A stretch of 64,000 bases of DNA from an uncultured Actinomycetes bacterium. Lineage in GTDB: Bacteria; Actinomycetota; Actinomycetes; Nanopelagicales; Nanopelagicaceae. Numbering within the stretch: the first letter of the stretch is position 1; each line of letters opens with the position of its first letter. The notes below the pieces were generated by a model. The model did not search any database and had not been told where the DNA came from. It saw only the letters and a program-made list of their open reading frames with translations. The position numbers were made by a program, and so were the translations under genes. The DNA lies in contig CAITVX010000020.1 in NCBI GenBank assembly GCA_903895995.1, positions 1 to 64,000 on the forward strand, written 5' to 3'. This document shows, piece after piece, positions 26,437 to 35,894 of this stretch.

Positions 26437-27375
26437 TTAGCGGTACAAATCCAGAATCGCATCCAAACGTGCCTCATAGGCCGCTCTGAAATCTGCCGGT
26501 TCCAAGATTTCGAGAGCTCCAGGGAGGGCTGTCAGCGCTCGGAGCAACCAGTCCCGGTCTCCAAGTTCAAAGAGCACATCAACCCAGTCGTCGCTGGGAG
26601 TCACCTCAGCCACAATTTCGCGGTGTTCTTCAATGAAATAGAGATTTCTCTTTGAAAGTCGAACTCGAATATGGAAAGAGTCCTGAGGAGAATGTGAATC
26701 CACTTCAATACTCAGTTTCAATCGTTCAGGAGATGGAACTGCAGAAGCAATTCTATCGTGACGAAAATGGCGCACCTGGCCAGTGAGAGTGCAGAAAGCA
26801 ATACAGTAGAGAAATCCATGGGCAAAATAAACCTGAGTTGGAAAGATTGTCCGTTCGGTGAGTTTTTCATCTTTCGCCGATCGATACGTGATCAACAGTC
26901 CTCGTTGCTCTGCGGCGGCTGAGCTAATGAGAACATCATGAGGCGTTGCTAAAATATCGCCTTGCACGGAGAAATTAAGAAGTTGCGACTGATGCTGTGA
27001 CGATACAACCCCTGAAAGACGCTCTTGCAGCTCCTTACATCTCGCTGACACGAGTGGGTCACTGATCAATGGCAAGATAGCCTGAAGGCCCAATGTAAGC
27101 GCCGCGACTTCGGGTAGGGAAAGCTTCCGCGGTCTCCCTAAGTTTTGGGGATTGTTTACCGCTACATAGTTTTCATCTAACTCAAGATCAATCAGTTCAA
27201 GGTGAGAATATCCAGGCAAGCCACACATGAAGAGCATCTCAAGATCTTTGAAAATTTGTCCTGGAGTAGTCGAGAACTTCTCTGCAAGCTCAAGGATCGT
27301 AAAACCTGGGTTCTGGTGGATAAAGGGAATGAGATCAAGTGCACGTGAGGTGCGATCGACTGCAGATTCAGCCAC
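26437..27375 (-). CDS. pafC: PafC, WYL-domain transcription regulator
   Basis: PafC works with PafB as a heterodimeric transcription activator of the LexA-independent DNA damage response in mycobacteria. The 312-aa protein has an N-terminal winged helix (LIPFIHQNPGFTILELAEKFSTTPGQIFKDLE) followed by a WYL domain (about 140-230) and a C-terminal extension region, the order expected for the family. It overlaps pafB by eight bases. Identification as PafC rather than PafB rests on order pafB-pafC-tatA. No Pup-proteasome gene is nearby. Confidence 0.9.
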   Translation of the reverse strand: MAESAVDRTSRALDLIPFIHQNPGFTILELAEKFSTTPGQIFKDLEMLFMCGLPGYSHLELIDLELDENYVAVNNPQNLGRPRKLSLPEVAALTLGLQAILPLISDPLVSARCKELQERLSGVVSSQHQSQLLNFSVQGDILATPHDVLISSAAAEQRGLLITYRSAKDEKLTERTIFPTQVYFAHGFLYCIAFCTLTGQVRHFRHDRIASAVPSPERLKLSIEVDSHSPQDSFHIRVRLSKRNLYFIEEHREIVAEVTPSDDWVDVLFELGDRDWLLRALTALPGALEILEPADFRAAYEARLDAILDLYR

Positions 27376-28318
27376 TCTTCTTACCTCTCATCCATTCTAC
27401 AAATTCACCGCGGAGTGACGAAGGCCCAATGAGCTTCGCGGACGTTCCTGCTCGCGCCAACAGTTCAAAAAGTTCAGTTTGGGAATCGAGAGTAATCTGT
27501 GCAACTTCCCATTCTTCAAAAGATTCTTCTACTTGAGCCAATGCCCGTATCTCATAAGCGCGACCATTTGCTAGAAGCAATTGCGCATCCACGCTCTGTT
27601 CGAGATCAGATCCCACGAGTAGAAGCTCCTTCATTCGATCTCTGCTTGGAAGTTCGAATCCCTTCTTCGAATCTTCGATGGCTAGATCCTCCCCCATTCT
27701 TATCAATTTAAAATGCCGTACTTCGTTTACTGAAAGATCCATGCCAACGAGGTACCAGAATCCTTTATTGAGAGTGAGTCCATACGGTTCGATAGCGCGC
27801 ACAGAATCGCGAATTGATTTATATGTGAAAGTTACTCTCTTCCGGTTTGTTATCGCCTTCCAGAGTATTTCAAAATGGCCTTCAGGAACCTCGGCCGTGT
27901 AAAGCGGTAACACCAGTAGCTCTGTATCAGAGGCCGGAGAGATCGATTCCAACTTGCGTATGGCAGATTGTCCACTCTTCGATAGCAGTGAGTTTTGCCA
28001 ATGTGTTGCTGCCAGCGACAGCAATGCTAGATCGAGACGATCGAGTTCCCCTACATCAAATGAATATCTATGTGCATCGATGCGATACCCTGGCTCATCA
28101 TCGAATATAGGATCATCAGTACCCACTTCGATCTCGAGGCCCAAATCTCTCAGATCATTCTTATCCCGTTCGAACATCCGCTCTTTCGTCTCGGCAGAGC
28201 CCGAGTAGCCAGAGACAATCGAGTAAATCTCATTCTTTGAGAGGAAACGCCTAGAGGCAAGTAGGGCCATCGTGAGATTTATTAATCTCTCAGCCTTGTC
28301 GACAGCCATTTCGCCCAT
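27368..28318 (-). CDS. pafB: PafB, WYL-domain transcription regulator
   Basis: Partner of PafC; 316 aa. N-terminal winged helix (AERLINLTMALLASRRFLSKNEIYSIV), then a WYL domain with RKRVTFTYKS and PYGLTLNKGFWYLVGMDL, then the C-terminal domain. In mycobacteria PafBC is activated by single-stranded DNA and drives repair genes. It is the first gene of a minus-strand unit running to 20526, with its own TATCTT element at leaderless spacing, and diverges from the FKBP lipoprotein gene. Confidence 0.9.
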   Translation of the reverse strand: MGEMAVDKAERLINLTMALLASRRFLSKNEIYSIVSGYSGSAETKERMFERDKNDLRDLGLEIEVGTDDPIFDDEPGYRIDAHRYSFDVGELDRLDLALLSLAATHWQNSLLSKSGQSAIRKLESISPASDTELLVLPLYTAEVPEGHFEILWKAITNRKRVTFTYKSIRDSVRAIEPYGLTLNKGFWYLVGMDLSVNEVRHFKLIRMGEDLAIEDSKKGFELPSRDRMKELLLVGSDLEQSVDAQLLLANGRAYEIRALAQVEESFEEWEVAQITLDSQTELFELLARAGTSAKLIGPSSLRGEFVEWMRGKKSG

Positions 28319-28330
28319 GGCCTAAAGATA
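28319..28330 (-). promoter_or_regulatory. Leaderless-type promoter of pafB
   Basis: On the minus strand TATCTT (28330-28325) is followed by TAGGCC and then ATG at 28318. There is no Shine-Dalgarno sequence. It faces the similar element of the FKBP gene about 20 bases away. Confidence 0.55.
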
Positions 28331-28350
28331 GAGGAGTTGACGAACTTTGC

Positions 28351-28362
28351 TATCCTGACGAC
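28351..28362 (+). promoter_or_regulatory. Leaderless-type promoter of the FKBP lipoprotein gene
   Basis: TATCCT (28351-28356) is six bases before ATG 28363. A TTGACG at 28337-28342 is too close (eight bases) to be its -35 box. No ribosome binding site is present. Confidence 0.55.
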
Positions 28363-28908
28363 ATGTTTACTGGTGGAAAAATCAAATCCCAACGTTCAAG
28401 CCTCCTTCTTATCCCAGTAGTTCTCGCCTCACTTATTGTTGTGAGCGGATGCACTACTGATGGAGGAAGCACGACAGAAAAGGCTCCTATGAGTTCAGCA
28501 TCCGGCACATCGTCGTCAGTTAATTTTCCTGTCGTTACTGGAGCCCTTGGCTCCGCCCCAACAATTGTTGTTCCAAAAGATGCACCTCCTGCAACACTGG
28601 AGATCAAGGACCTAGCTCTAGGTCATGGTGCGAGCGTCCAAAGTAACTCAACTGTCACCGTGCACTACCTGCTAATGGCTTGGAAGAGCGGCGCAATTAT
28701 CGATTCATCATGGAGTCGTGGAGCGCCTTCTAGTTTCCCACTTAATCAAGTGATCCCAGGCTGGCAACAAGGTATGCCTGGAATGAAGGTTGGTGGACGA
28801 CGTGAACTTCTTGTTCCACCATCACTTGGCTATGGATCAATGGGTTCTGGTCCTGTGGGTCCTGACGAGACTCTCATCTTCGTCGTGGATCTCATCTCTA
28901 TTCAGTAA
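28363..28908 (+). CDS. FKBP-type peptidyl-prolyl isomerase, lipoprotein
   Basis: A secreted, lipid-anchored prolyl isomerase of 181 aa. The N-terminus has a basic stretch, a hydrophobic core (LLLIPVVLASLIVV) and a lipobox VVSGC with Cys30 as the lipidated residue, then a Ser/Thr-rich linker. The FKBP domain (about 90-181) has VTVHYLLMAWKSG, FPLNQVIPGWQQGM, GGRRELLVPPSLGYG and DETLIFVVDLI, matching the active-site strands. In Streptomyces an FKBP gene also lies next to pafA-pafB. Its last 11 bases overlap the end of trmI on the other strand. Confidence 0.9.
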   Translation: MFTGGKIKSQRSSLLLIPVVLASLIVVSGCTTDGGSTTEKAPMSSASGTSSSVNFPVVTGALGSAPTIVVPKDAPPATLEIKDLALGHGASVQSNSTVTVHYLLMAWKSGAIIDSSWSRGAPSSFPLNQVIPGWQQGMPGMKVGGRRELLVPPSLGYGSMGSGPVGPDETLIFVVDLISIQ

Positions 28909-29782
28909 TCTCTTCTTCTGCGGGTAAGCCATACGAACCCTTTGATGGGCGTCTGCGCCGAAGTGGTGCAGTTACACCTGGGGCCAGACGACGTGCCATG
29001 ATGAGAAAACCTGTATGCCCGATCATGCGATGTTGAGGGCGTACTGCCAAACCTTCATGATGCCATCCACGTACAAGAGTCTCGGAACTTTCAGGTTCGG
29101 TGAATGCAGCTGAGTTCTTAATGTTCTCTGCCATCTGAGAAAGTTGTGTCGTCGTTGCGACATAGGCGAGAAGAACTCCACCTGGATCTAAAACCTGTGT
29201 CGCCATCTCCACGCACTCCCATGGAGCAAGCATGTCAAGGACAATCCGATCGTACTTCTTCGTCACATCTACCGAGTCTTGCAAGGAACCAATGGTGAGA
29301 GTCCAATTCGATGGAGTTGTAACAAAGTAATCTGAGATATTACGGCTTGCAATATCGGCGAAATCTTGTCGTCGTTCAAAGGAATCAACAGATCCTTCGG
29401 CCCCCACTGCGCGTAACAACGAGATAGTGAGTGCGCCTGATCCAACACCCGCTTCTAGTACGCGAGATCCTGGTGCGATATCGGCGATTCCAACAATCAT
29501 TGCTGCATCTTTTGGATAGACAATGGTTGCACCGCGCGGCATCGATAGCACATAGTCAGCAAGCAAAGGTCTAAAGGCAAGGAATTTAAGACCTGCAGTG
29601 GTCTCAACGACACTGCCCTCAGGAAGTCCGACAATCTGATCGTGGATCAACCACCCTTTATGAGTGTGCCACTCCCCTGCCTCTTTCAGAGTGATTGTGT
29701 GCAGCTTTCCCTTAGCATCGGTGAGTTGAACCCGATCGCCATAATGGAAGAGCGCCTTTTCACTGGGTGGAAGGCTATTCAT
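28898..29782 (-). CDS. trmI: tRNA (adenine(58)-N(1))-methyltransferase TrmI
   Basis: Methylates N1 of adenine 58 in the T-loop of tRNAs with SAM. The 294-aa protein has the N-terminal beta domain (HYGDRVQLTDAKGKLHTI), the PRGATIVYPKDAAMI segment, the SAM motif VLEAGVGSGALTISLLRAVG and the catalytic-region DRIVLDMLAPWE. In M. tuberculosis (Rv2118c) the gene flanks the Pup-proteasome locus; here it borders the FKBP gene directly, end to end, with an 11-base overlap. metH follows upstream on the same strand with a 12-base gap. Confidence 0.93.
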   Translation of the reverse strand: MNSLPPSEKALFHYGDRVQLTDAKGKLHTITLKEAGEWHTHKGWLIHDQIVGLPEGSVVETTAGLKFLAFRPLLADYVLSMPRGATIVYPKDAAMIVGIADIAPGSRVLEAGVGSGALTISLLRAVGAEGSVDSFERRQDFADIASRNISDYFVTTPSNWTLTIGSLQDSVDVTKKYDRIVLDMLAPWECVEMATQVLDPGGVLLAYVATTTQLSQMAENIKNSAAFTEPESSETLVRGWHHEGLAVRPQHRMIGHTGFLIMARRLAPGVTAPLRRRRPSKGSYGLPAEEEITE

Positions 29783-29794
29783 GAAGTGATCCGA

Positions 29795-32700
29795 TCATGT
29801 TGCATTGAAGTACTTTGCTTCTGGGTGATGAACAATAATTGCCGAAGTCGATTGCTCGGGATGTAACTGGAACTCCTCAGAGAGCGAGACGTCGATTCGC
29901 TCTGGATCAAGTAGTTCACAGAGTTGTCTCTGTTGCTCCAAATCTGGACAGGCAGGATATCCGAAGGAATATCGAGAGCCGCGGTAACCCTGATCGAGAA
30001 TCTCTGCCAAATCAGCTGAATCTTCACGGGCGAATCCATACTCGCTTCGAACTCGAGCATGCCAATGTTCGGCGAGAGCTTCAGTTAACTGAACTGAGAG
30101 ACCATGGAGCTCAAGGTATTCACGGTAATTATTGGCTTCAAAGAGTTTAGTGATCGCATTGCTTACAGATTGGCCCATCGTCACTATCGTGAATGCAACA
30201 GTATCGAGCTGACCACTTTCTTTGCTGCGGAAGAAATCGCTCAAGCAAAGTCTACGATCACGGCTTTGCCGTGGGAAGGAGAATCGAACTCGTTCGGTTC
30301 CCTTGAGATCGCCTTCGTGATGGAGAACTACGAGATCATTACCCTCTGCGTAGCAAGGAAAATATCCATAAACAACAGCCGCATTGAGCCAGCCTTGTGA
30401 TTGAACATCGTTGAGAAGAGCGCGTAGACGTGGTCGGCCTTCATCCTCAACCATTTTTTCATACTCGCCGCGGTTTCCCTTGAGACCCCATTGACCAACA
30501 AAGAGAGCGCGTTCATCGAGCATTCCAAGATAATCTGCAAGAGCAATCCCTTTAACAACGCGTGACCCGTAGAACGGAACTGTTGGTAGAGAGTTCTCGC
30601 GTGCAACGTCAGACCGTTCGGTATCGGTGTTCGGGGCTTTATTGAGGCGCGTGTTGGGAGTCTTGCGCTCTCGTAGCGGAGGAAGAGAGGCTGATGCATC
30701 TCCACGCTTCATGCCGATCATGGCATCCATGAGTCGTAGACCCTCAAATGCATCCTTCGCGTAACGCACAGTCCCTGGGAAGACGCTCGCTAAATCATCT
30801 TCAACGTAACTGCGGGTAAGAGCTGCGCCACCGAGAATTACTGGCCACTTCTGGTCCAATCCCCTTGATGTGAGTTCCTCAAGATTCTCCTTCATGATCA
30901 CAGTTGATTTCACGAGGAGACCTGACAGGCCAACAACATCAACATTGTTCTTATTCGCAGCATCAATGATCTGATTAATAGTCTGCTTAATACCGATATT
31001 TACTGTCGTATAACCGTTATTGCTGAGAATAATATCCACGAGGTTTTTACCAATGTCATGAACATCGCCCTTTACGGTCGCAAGCAAAATAGATCCGCGC
31101 CCCTCATCTTCAGTCTTCTCCATGTGAGGTTCCAAAATGGCTACCGCACTCTTCATAACCTCAGCGCTCTGGAGTACGAATGGAAGTTGCATCTCACCTT
31201 TACCGAATAACTCTCCCACTATCTTCATGCCAGAGAGAAGGTGCTCATTGATAATTGCGAGTGGTTTAATGCCAGAATCCATCGCTTCAACGAGGTCGGC
31301 CTCTAGGCCAACTTTTTCTCCATCGATAATGCGGCGCTCAAGTCTTTCGGTCAATGGGAGGGCAGCTAGCTCGGCAGCACGAGAGATTTTGCTGGATTTA
31401 ACTTCTACTCCATCAAAGAGTTCTAAGAACTTAGTCAGCGGATCATAGATCGTGTTGCCATCATCATCGAATGTCCTGCGATCGTAGATGAGATCGAGAG
31501 CAACACTCTTCACTTCTTCCTCGATACGAGCCATTGGCGTGATCTTTGAAGGGTGCACGATGGCAGAGTCCAGTCCTGCCTTTACTGCTTCCGCGAGAAA
31601 GACTGAATTGAGAATGATGCGTGATGCAGGATTAAGTCCAAAGGAGACGTTGGAAACCCCCAAAGTCGTCTGAACGGCCGGATAAATCTTCTTTAATTCG
31701 GAGATCGCATCCAGAGTCTCTATTCCATCTCTGCGTGTCTCTTCTTGGCCAGTCGCAATAGGGAATGTCAGACAATCAATGAGAATATCCTCGACACTCA
31801 TTCCCCAATTTTTTGTTAGATCCTCAATCAACCGGGTAGCGACCTTAACTTTCCAAGCCGATGTTCGCGCCTGACCCTCTTCATCAATAGTCAGTGCCAC
31901 AACTGCAGCGCCATGCTCTTTGACGAGAGGCATGATGCGAGCAAACCTGCTCTTAGGACCATCCCCATCTTCATAATTGACGGAGTTAATGATGCTGCGA
32001 CCTCCGAGGCGCTCGAGCCCTGCTTGGAGAACTGCTGGTTCTGTCGAATCCAACATAATGGGCAAGGTCGAAGTTGTCGCTAGCCGGGATGCAATCTCAC
32101 TCATATCTTTTACACCATCACGTCCAACATAATCCACTGAGAGATCGAGCATATGGGCCCCATCTCGAATTTGATCTCGGGCTATTTCAACGCAGGTTTG
32201 CCAATCCTCTGCAATCAATGCATCTCTGAAAGCTCGCGATCCATTTGCATTCGTTCTCTCACCGATAGCGAGATAGGTCTTATCTTGTTTGAAAGGAACA
32301 AATTGATAGAGAGAAGATGCACCGCTCTCGCGAATAGGTTCTCTCTTGGGGGTTGGGGTCATGGAGAGGCGATCCACTACAGCCTTGAGATGCTCAGGAG
32401 TAGTACCGCAACATCCACCGATGAGTGAGATGCTGTAGTGAGAAACAAAGTCTGAAAGATATGTAGCAAGCTCGGCGGGCGAGAGAGGATAGATAGCACC
32501 ATCATTGCCCAGGATCGGAAGACCTGCATTGGGCATCACAGAAATTTTCGCGGATGAGTTCTTACTCAGTGCTCGTAAATGTTCGGACATCTCTGCTGGG
32601 CCGGTAGCACAGTTGAGGCCAATGAGATCAATTCCAAGTGGTTCAAGTGCATTCAGAGCCGCACCAATTTCAGAGCCCATTAACATCGTGCCCGTTGTCT

Positions 32701-33313
32701 CAACCGTTACTTGTGCAATCAGGACAATATCTCGGGTTGAATGATCGATCGCTGCCCGAGCGCCGTTCACTGCAGCTTTCGCTTGTAACAAATCTTGAGT
32801 TGTTTCGATGAGTAGAGCATCTGCCCCGCCATCTAGTAAACCTTGCGAAGCAACTTGATAGGCCTCCCTGAGCTTCTCATAACTAACATGGAGCAGCGTG
32901 GGTAACTTTGTCCCTGGACCGAGTGAGCCCAGTACCCATCGCGGTTGCTTCTCAGTCGAGAACGCATCAGCCGCTTCACGAGCAATCTTCGCTCCAGCAA
33001 ATGCCAATTCGTAAATACGATCTTCGATTCCGTACTCAGCCAGATTTGCCCAATTCGCACCGAATGTATTGGTCTCGATGGCATCAACACCAACCTGAAG
33101 ATAGGCATCGTGAACTTTACGGACAATGTCAGGCCTAGAGATATTAAGGATCTCATTGCATCCTTCAAGGCCTTGGAAATCTTCAAGGGAAGGGTTCTCG
33201 GCTTGCAGCATGGTTCCCATAGCGCCATCTGCGATCACTGTTCGGTCAGTCAGTGCACGTCGCAAACTCCCCGGTGTGACCGCGGAATCGATGGTGATAG
33301 AAGAAATAGGCAT
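29795..33313 (-). CDS. metH: Cobalamin-dependent methionine synthase MetH
   Basis: Transfers methyl from 5-methyltetrahydrofolate via cobalamin to homocysteine. The 1172-aa protein has all four modules: homocysteine-binding TIM barrel (1-330; zinc Cys in GGCCGTTPEH), folate-binding barrel (about 345-620; AIGERTNANGSRAF), cobalamin module with the cap helix region and DVHDIGKNL (His near 752), and the SAM-binding reactivation domain (last 300; FSFPRQSRDRRLCLSDFF). Length is normal. No cobalamin riboswitch fits in the 41-base gap upstream; a TAATCT lies nine bases before ATG 33313. The cell must make or import B12. Confidence 0.97.
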   Translation of the reverse strand: MPISSITIDSAVTPGSLRRALTDRTVIADGAMGTMLQAENPSLEDFQGLEGCNEILNISRPDIVRKVHDAYLQVGVDAIETNTFGANWANLAEYGIEDRIYELAFAGAKIAREAADAFSTEKQPRWVLGSLGPGTKLPTLLHVSYEKLREAYQVASQGLLDGGADALLIETTQDLLQAKAAVNGARAAIDHSTRDIVLIAQVTVETTGTMLMGSEIGAALNALEPLGIDLIGLNCATGPAEMSEHLRALSKNSSAKISVMPNAGLPILGNDGAIYPLSPAELATYLSDFVSHYSISLIGGCCGTTPEHLKAVVDRLSMTPTPKREPIRESGASSLYQFVPFKQDKTYLAIGERTNANGSRAFRDALIAEDWQTCVEIARDQIRDGAHMLDLSVDYVGRDGVKDMSEIASRLATTSTLPIMLDSTEPAVLQAGLERLGGRSIINSVNYEDGDGPKSRFARIMPLVKEHGAAVVALTIDEEGQARTSAWKVKVATRLIEDLTKNWGMSVEDILIDCLTFPIATGQEETRRDGIETLDAISELKKIYPAVQTTLGVSNVSFGLNPASRIILNSVFLAEAVKAGLDSAIVHPSKITPMARIEEEVKSVALDLIYDRRTFDDDGNTIYDPLTKFLELFDGVEVKSSKISRAAELAALPLTERLERRIIDGEKVGLEADLVEAMDSGIKPLAIINEHLLSGMKIVGELFGKGEMQLPFVLQSAEVMKSAVAILEPHMEKTEDEGRGSILLATVKGDVHDIGKNLVDIILSNNGYTTVNIGIKQTINQIIDAANKNNVDVVGLSGLLVKSTVIMKENLEELTSRGLDQKWPVILGGAALTRSYVEDDLASVFPGTVRYAKDAFEGLRLMDAMIGMKRGDASASLPPLRERKTPNTRLNKAPNTDTERSDVARENSLPTVPFYGSRVVKGIALADYLGMLDERALFVGQWGLKGNRGEYEKMVEDEGRPRLRALLNDVQSQGWLNAAVVYGYFPCYAEGNDLVVLHHEGDLKGTERVRFSFPRQSRDRRLCLSDFFRSKESGQLDTVAFTIVTMGQSVSNAITKLFEANNYREYLELHGLSVQLTEALAEHWHARVRSEYGFAREDSADLAEILDQGYRGSRYSFGYPACPDLEQQRQLCELLDPERIDVSLSEEFQLHPEQSTSAIIVHHPEAKYFNAT

Positions 33314-33354
33314 CAGAGGAGAAGATTAGCCGAGCAGAGGCGATTATCTGAAAA

Positions 33355-34629
33355 CTAGAAGGCTAGACCGAGAAGCGCATCGATAGTTCGAGATAGCCCC
33401 CCTGCGCCCTTCTGAGATGGCTCAGATCCATGAGAGTCAACGCTACTAGCCCATTTGAACAAGGCGGATAGCGCTGATGGTGTATTTAAATCATCGGCCA
33501 GGGAGTCGATGATCTCCGAGATGACCTGATCAGTTGAACTCACAAGTTCGCGAGAGAGAGCAGTCCTTATAACGTCAACAGATGCGGATGCCGCATTCAA
33601 TTTATCTGAAGTCCACATGCGATCAGCGGCGTAATGATCACTCAAGAGTGCGAAACGAATAACGAGCGGATCGATACCGGAGTTCAGTAGTGTCGAAACG
33701 AAGACGAGATTTCCTTTGCTCTTACTCATCTTCTCGCCATCGAGACCAACCATGCCTGCATGCACGTAGTGTTGTGCAAATGGGATTCCGAGAATTCCCT
33801 GCGCCTGGGCGCTGCTCATAAAATGGTGAGGGAAGATCAGATCAGAACCGCCCCCTTGCAAATTGATTGCGTGAGGCAAATTCTTTATCTCTAAATAGCT
33901 TTCGCCCAGCAGGTATCTCAGAGCGATCACTGAACATTCGATGTGCCAACCCGGACGACCAAAGCCATGGCTACTTGGCCAACCTGGTTCATCGTTCTTA
34001 TTTGCCCACCATAGAACAGGATCCAGCGGATCTCTCTTGCCTATTCGATCTGGATCTCCCCCTCGTTCGGCAAAGATAGCAAGCGCTTGATCTCGCGGAA
34101 TCGGCAGATCCTTGAGAAATGAGGAGATATCAAAATAGAGGTCGTTCTCAATCCGATAAACAAAACCATTCTTATCCATTTGCTGGATGGCGTGATCAAT
34201 CAGATCCATAACGCCGGTCGCTGGAACGAAGTCATCGGGTGGAATTACATGCAGCGCTGTCATGTCGCTTCTGAAAAGATCTATCTGGCTATTGGCCAAC
34301 TCCTGCCAATTGCGGTGATCTCGATTGGCTCTCTCTAAGAGAGGCTCATCTATATCTGTAATATTCTCTACAAAGCGTACTTCTGATCCTCGTGCACGTT
34401 GGTAGCGATTGATGAGATCAAATGTGAGGTAGGTGGCTGCGTGACCCAGATGAGTTGCATCGTAGGGCGTGATGCCACAAACATACATCGTAAATTCTTG
34501 ATCTTCAGAGATTGAAACTAGCGACCTTTCTCCCTTCGGACCCTTCAAGGAGAGAGCAGGAAATTTCGTTTCAAGAGGCGGAATATAGAGATCTGGCCAT
34601 GAAGGGATTGCACCTAGATTCTCTTTCAT
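33355..34629 (-). CDS. mshC: Cysteine--GlcN-inositol ligase MshC (mycothiol synthesis)
   Basis: Ligates cysteine to 1-D-myo-inosityl-2-amino-2-deoxy-glucopyranoside in mycothiol synthesis. The 424-aa protein is a cysteinyl-tRNA synthetase relative: MYVCGITPYDATHLGHAATYL holds the zinc Cys and the HIGH-like THLGH, and GEKMSKSKGN is the KMSKS loop. The MshC-type ITPYDATHLGHAATY sequence and the length distinguish it from CysS. Other mycothiol genes are not in the window. TAGGAT lies eight bases before the start. It sits downstream of the SCO1664-type gene in the same unit. Confidence 0.93.
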   Translation of the reverse strand: MKENLGAIPSWPDLYIPPLETKFPALSLKGPKGERSLVSISEDQEFTMYVCGITPYDATHLGHAATYLTFDLINRYQRARGSEVRFVENITDIDEPLLERANRDHRNWQELANSQIDLFRSDMTALHVIPPDDFVPATGVMDLIDHAIQQMDKNGFVYRIENDLYFDISSFLKDLPIPRDQALAIFAERGGDPDRIGKRDPLDPVLWWANKNDEPGWPSSHGFGRPGWHIECSVIALRYLLGESYLEIKNLPHAINLQGGGSDLIFPHHFMSSAQAQGILGIPFAQHYVHAGMVGLDGEKMSKSKGNLVFVSTLLNSGIDPLVIRFALLSDHYAADRMWTSDKLNAASASVDVIRTALSRELVSSTDQVISEIIDSLADDLNTPSALSALFKWASSVDSHGSEPSQKGAGGLSRTIDALLGLAF

Positions 34630-34644
34630 AGAGCGAGATCCTAC

Positions 34645-35361
34645 CTAAAAAGGTGGCCATGGGACGGCTGGCCATTCCTGCGAAGGGAATGGGTAGATTC
34701 CCTCTTCAAGCAGGCGGAGTGTTCGATGAGCCAGAGAATCAATCTCATCTTCGATCAAGAAATTGGCGAGACCAGATTGAGGCAATTTCTCCAAGAAATT
34801 TTGTAGAGATGAAATTGCTTCTTTGGAGAGTGGATCCCCTGCAAATTGCCAAAGTACGGTTCGCAATTTATCTTCGCTATGGAAAGTTAGCCCATGATCA
34901 CAGCCAAATATCACTGAATCTGAGACCGGGAGGATATGCCCATATTTTCTATCCGTGTTGTTAACGATCGCATCGAAGAGAACGATCTTCTCGATTGCGA
35001 GAATCTTGGATTGAGCGATTGCAACGATATCGAGATCCTCTTCTACATCAATCCAACGTTGAACTGAACCGGGACCGAACGGTCCTTCGCGAAGAACTGT
35101 CTCAGGGACGACATGGAGACCAAGGAGTTCAGAGACTACATAGGCCGCTACTTCGCGGTATGCCAAGTTCCCATCTTGGAAATCCCAGAGCGGACGCTCT
35201 CCGGCGATCGGTTTGTAAATCACTTTGAACTTCCCAGACTCCCCTTCAATTTCACAGAGAAGGGTCGCATTCGAGGCGTCCACCAACCTGCCGAGAACTT
35301 CCATCTCGCCTATCTCAAGATCTGAAGAGGTCAACGACGATAACCATTCGCACGAGGGCAT
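34645..35361 (-). CDS. SCO1664 family protein (PI3/4-kinase-like fold), function unknown
   Basis: A 238-aa member of the uncharacterised actinobacterial SCO1664 family (TIGR03843), distantly like phosphatidylinositol 3/4-kinases. Kinase-like features: VIYKPIAGERPLWDF with a possible ATP-contacting Lys, the motif ILFDAIVNNTDRKYGHIL (actual text KIVLFDAIVNNTDRK) resembling a catalytic loop, and FGCDHGLTFH resembling a metal-binding loop. It belongs to a trio with the next two genes. The annotated start overlaps the DUF3090 gene by 31 bases; ATG 35304 is an alternative, but the residues just before it look conserved (GEMEVLGRLVDASNATLL). Confidence 0.85.
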   Translation of the reverse strand: MPSCEWLSSLTSSDLEIGEMEVLGRLVDASNATLLCEIEGESGKFKVIYKPIAGERPLWDFQDGNLAYREVAAYVVSELLGLHVVPETVLREGPFGPGSVQRWIDVEEDLDIVAIAQSKILAIEKIVLFDAIVNNTDRKYGHILPVSDSVIFGCDHGLTFHSEDKLRTVLWQFAGDPLSKEAISSLQNFLEKLPQSGLANFLIEDEIDSLAHRTLRLLEEGIYPFPSQEWPAVPWPPF

Positions 35362-35894
35362 AGATGACCATCAACATTGATCGGTAGTCCACAAAAAGGA
35401 CAATCTGATCGCCCTGCATTAATCACAAGTGCAGCTCGATCGATGAAGGTACGGGCTTGATGGATCCGAATCCACATTCTGACAAGATCAGGTGCATCTT
35501 CTATCTCACCTGCTTCATCCTCATCAAGGAGATCTTCAACTCCCTCACCAGTCATCGCCTGAATCGCGATATTGATCCGCTGAATGTTTTCATCCCAACT
35601 GATCCCTATTATTCCCACACGAAAATCTTCATCGATGGGAAAATCCAAAGGCTCACCATCTGACAGGTGCACCACAGAAAGCTCGTCAAGGCTTGCGATT
35701 CCTTCTCTGCGCAGCTCGCGCACTAATGTCTTCAATCGTTCAGCTAGCGCTTCCACCTGTGTTTTCTCAAGGACAACACTGGAAAGCCCTGAGGCGCTTC
35801 GCACCTGCAGGAAGAAGGTTCTCTCACCTGGGACTCCGACTGTTCCAGTGGTGAAGCGATCAACCGGATTGTGATCGGTCGTGATGCGACTCAT
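35331..35894 (-). CDS. DUF3090 family protein, function unknown
   Basis: A 187-aa member of DUF3090 (TIGR03847), the middle gene of the conserved actinobacterial trio. It opens with DRFTTGTVGVPGERTFFLQVRSA and ends in a probable zinc or metal site: CPFCGLPINVDGHLCPR, with two CxxC-like Cys pairs and a His. No reaction is known. It overlaps the phosphatase gene upstream by four bases and the SCO1664 gene downstream by 31 bases, which implies tight coupling of the three products. Confidence 0.88.
   Translation of the reverse strand: MSRITTDHNPVDRFTTGTVGVPGERTFFLQVRSASGLSSVVLEKTQVEALAERLKTLVRELRREGIASLDELSVVHLSDGEPLDFPIDEDFRVGIIGISWDENIQRINIAIQAMTGEGVEDLLDEDEAGEIEDAPDLVRMWIRIHQARTFIDRAALVINAGRSDCPFCGLPINVDGHLCPRANGYRR

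Noticed and set aside
27300-28400. PafBC-type damage promoter (TTGTCRGTG-N8-TAnnnT) near pafB, recN or ung
   Set aside because: No match with the right spacing was seen upstream of these genes; TTGTCGAC near 28297 lacks the rest of the motif.
33314-33354. Cobalamin riboswitch upstream of metH
   Set aside because: Only 41 bases separate metH from mshC, far too short for a B12 aptamer.
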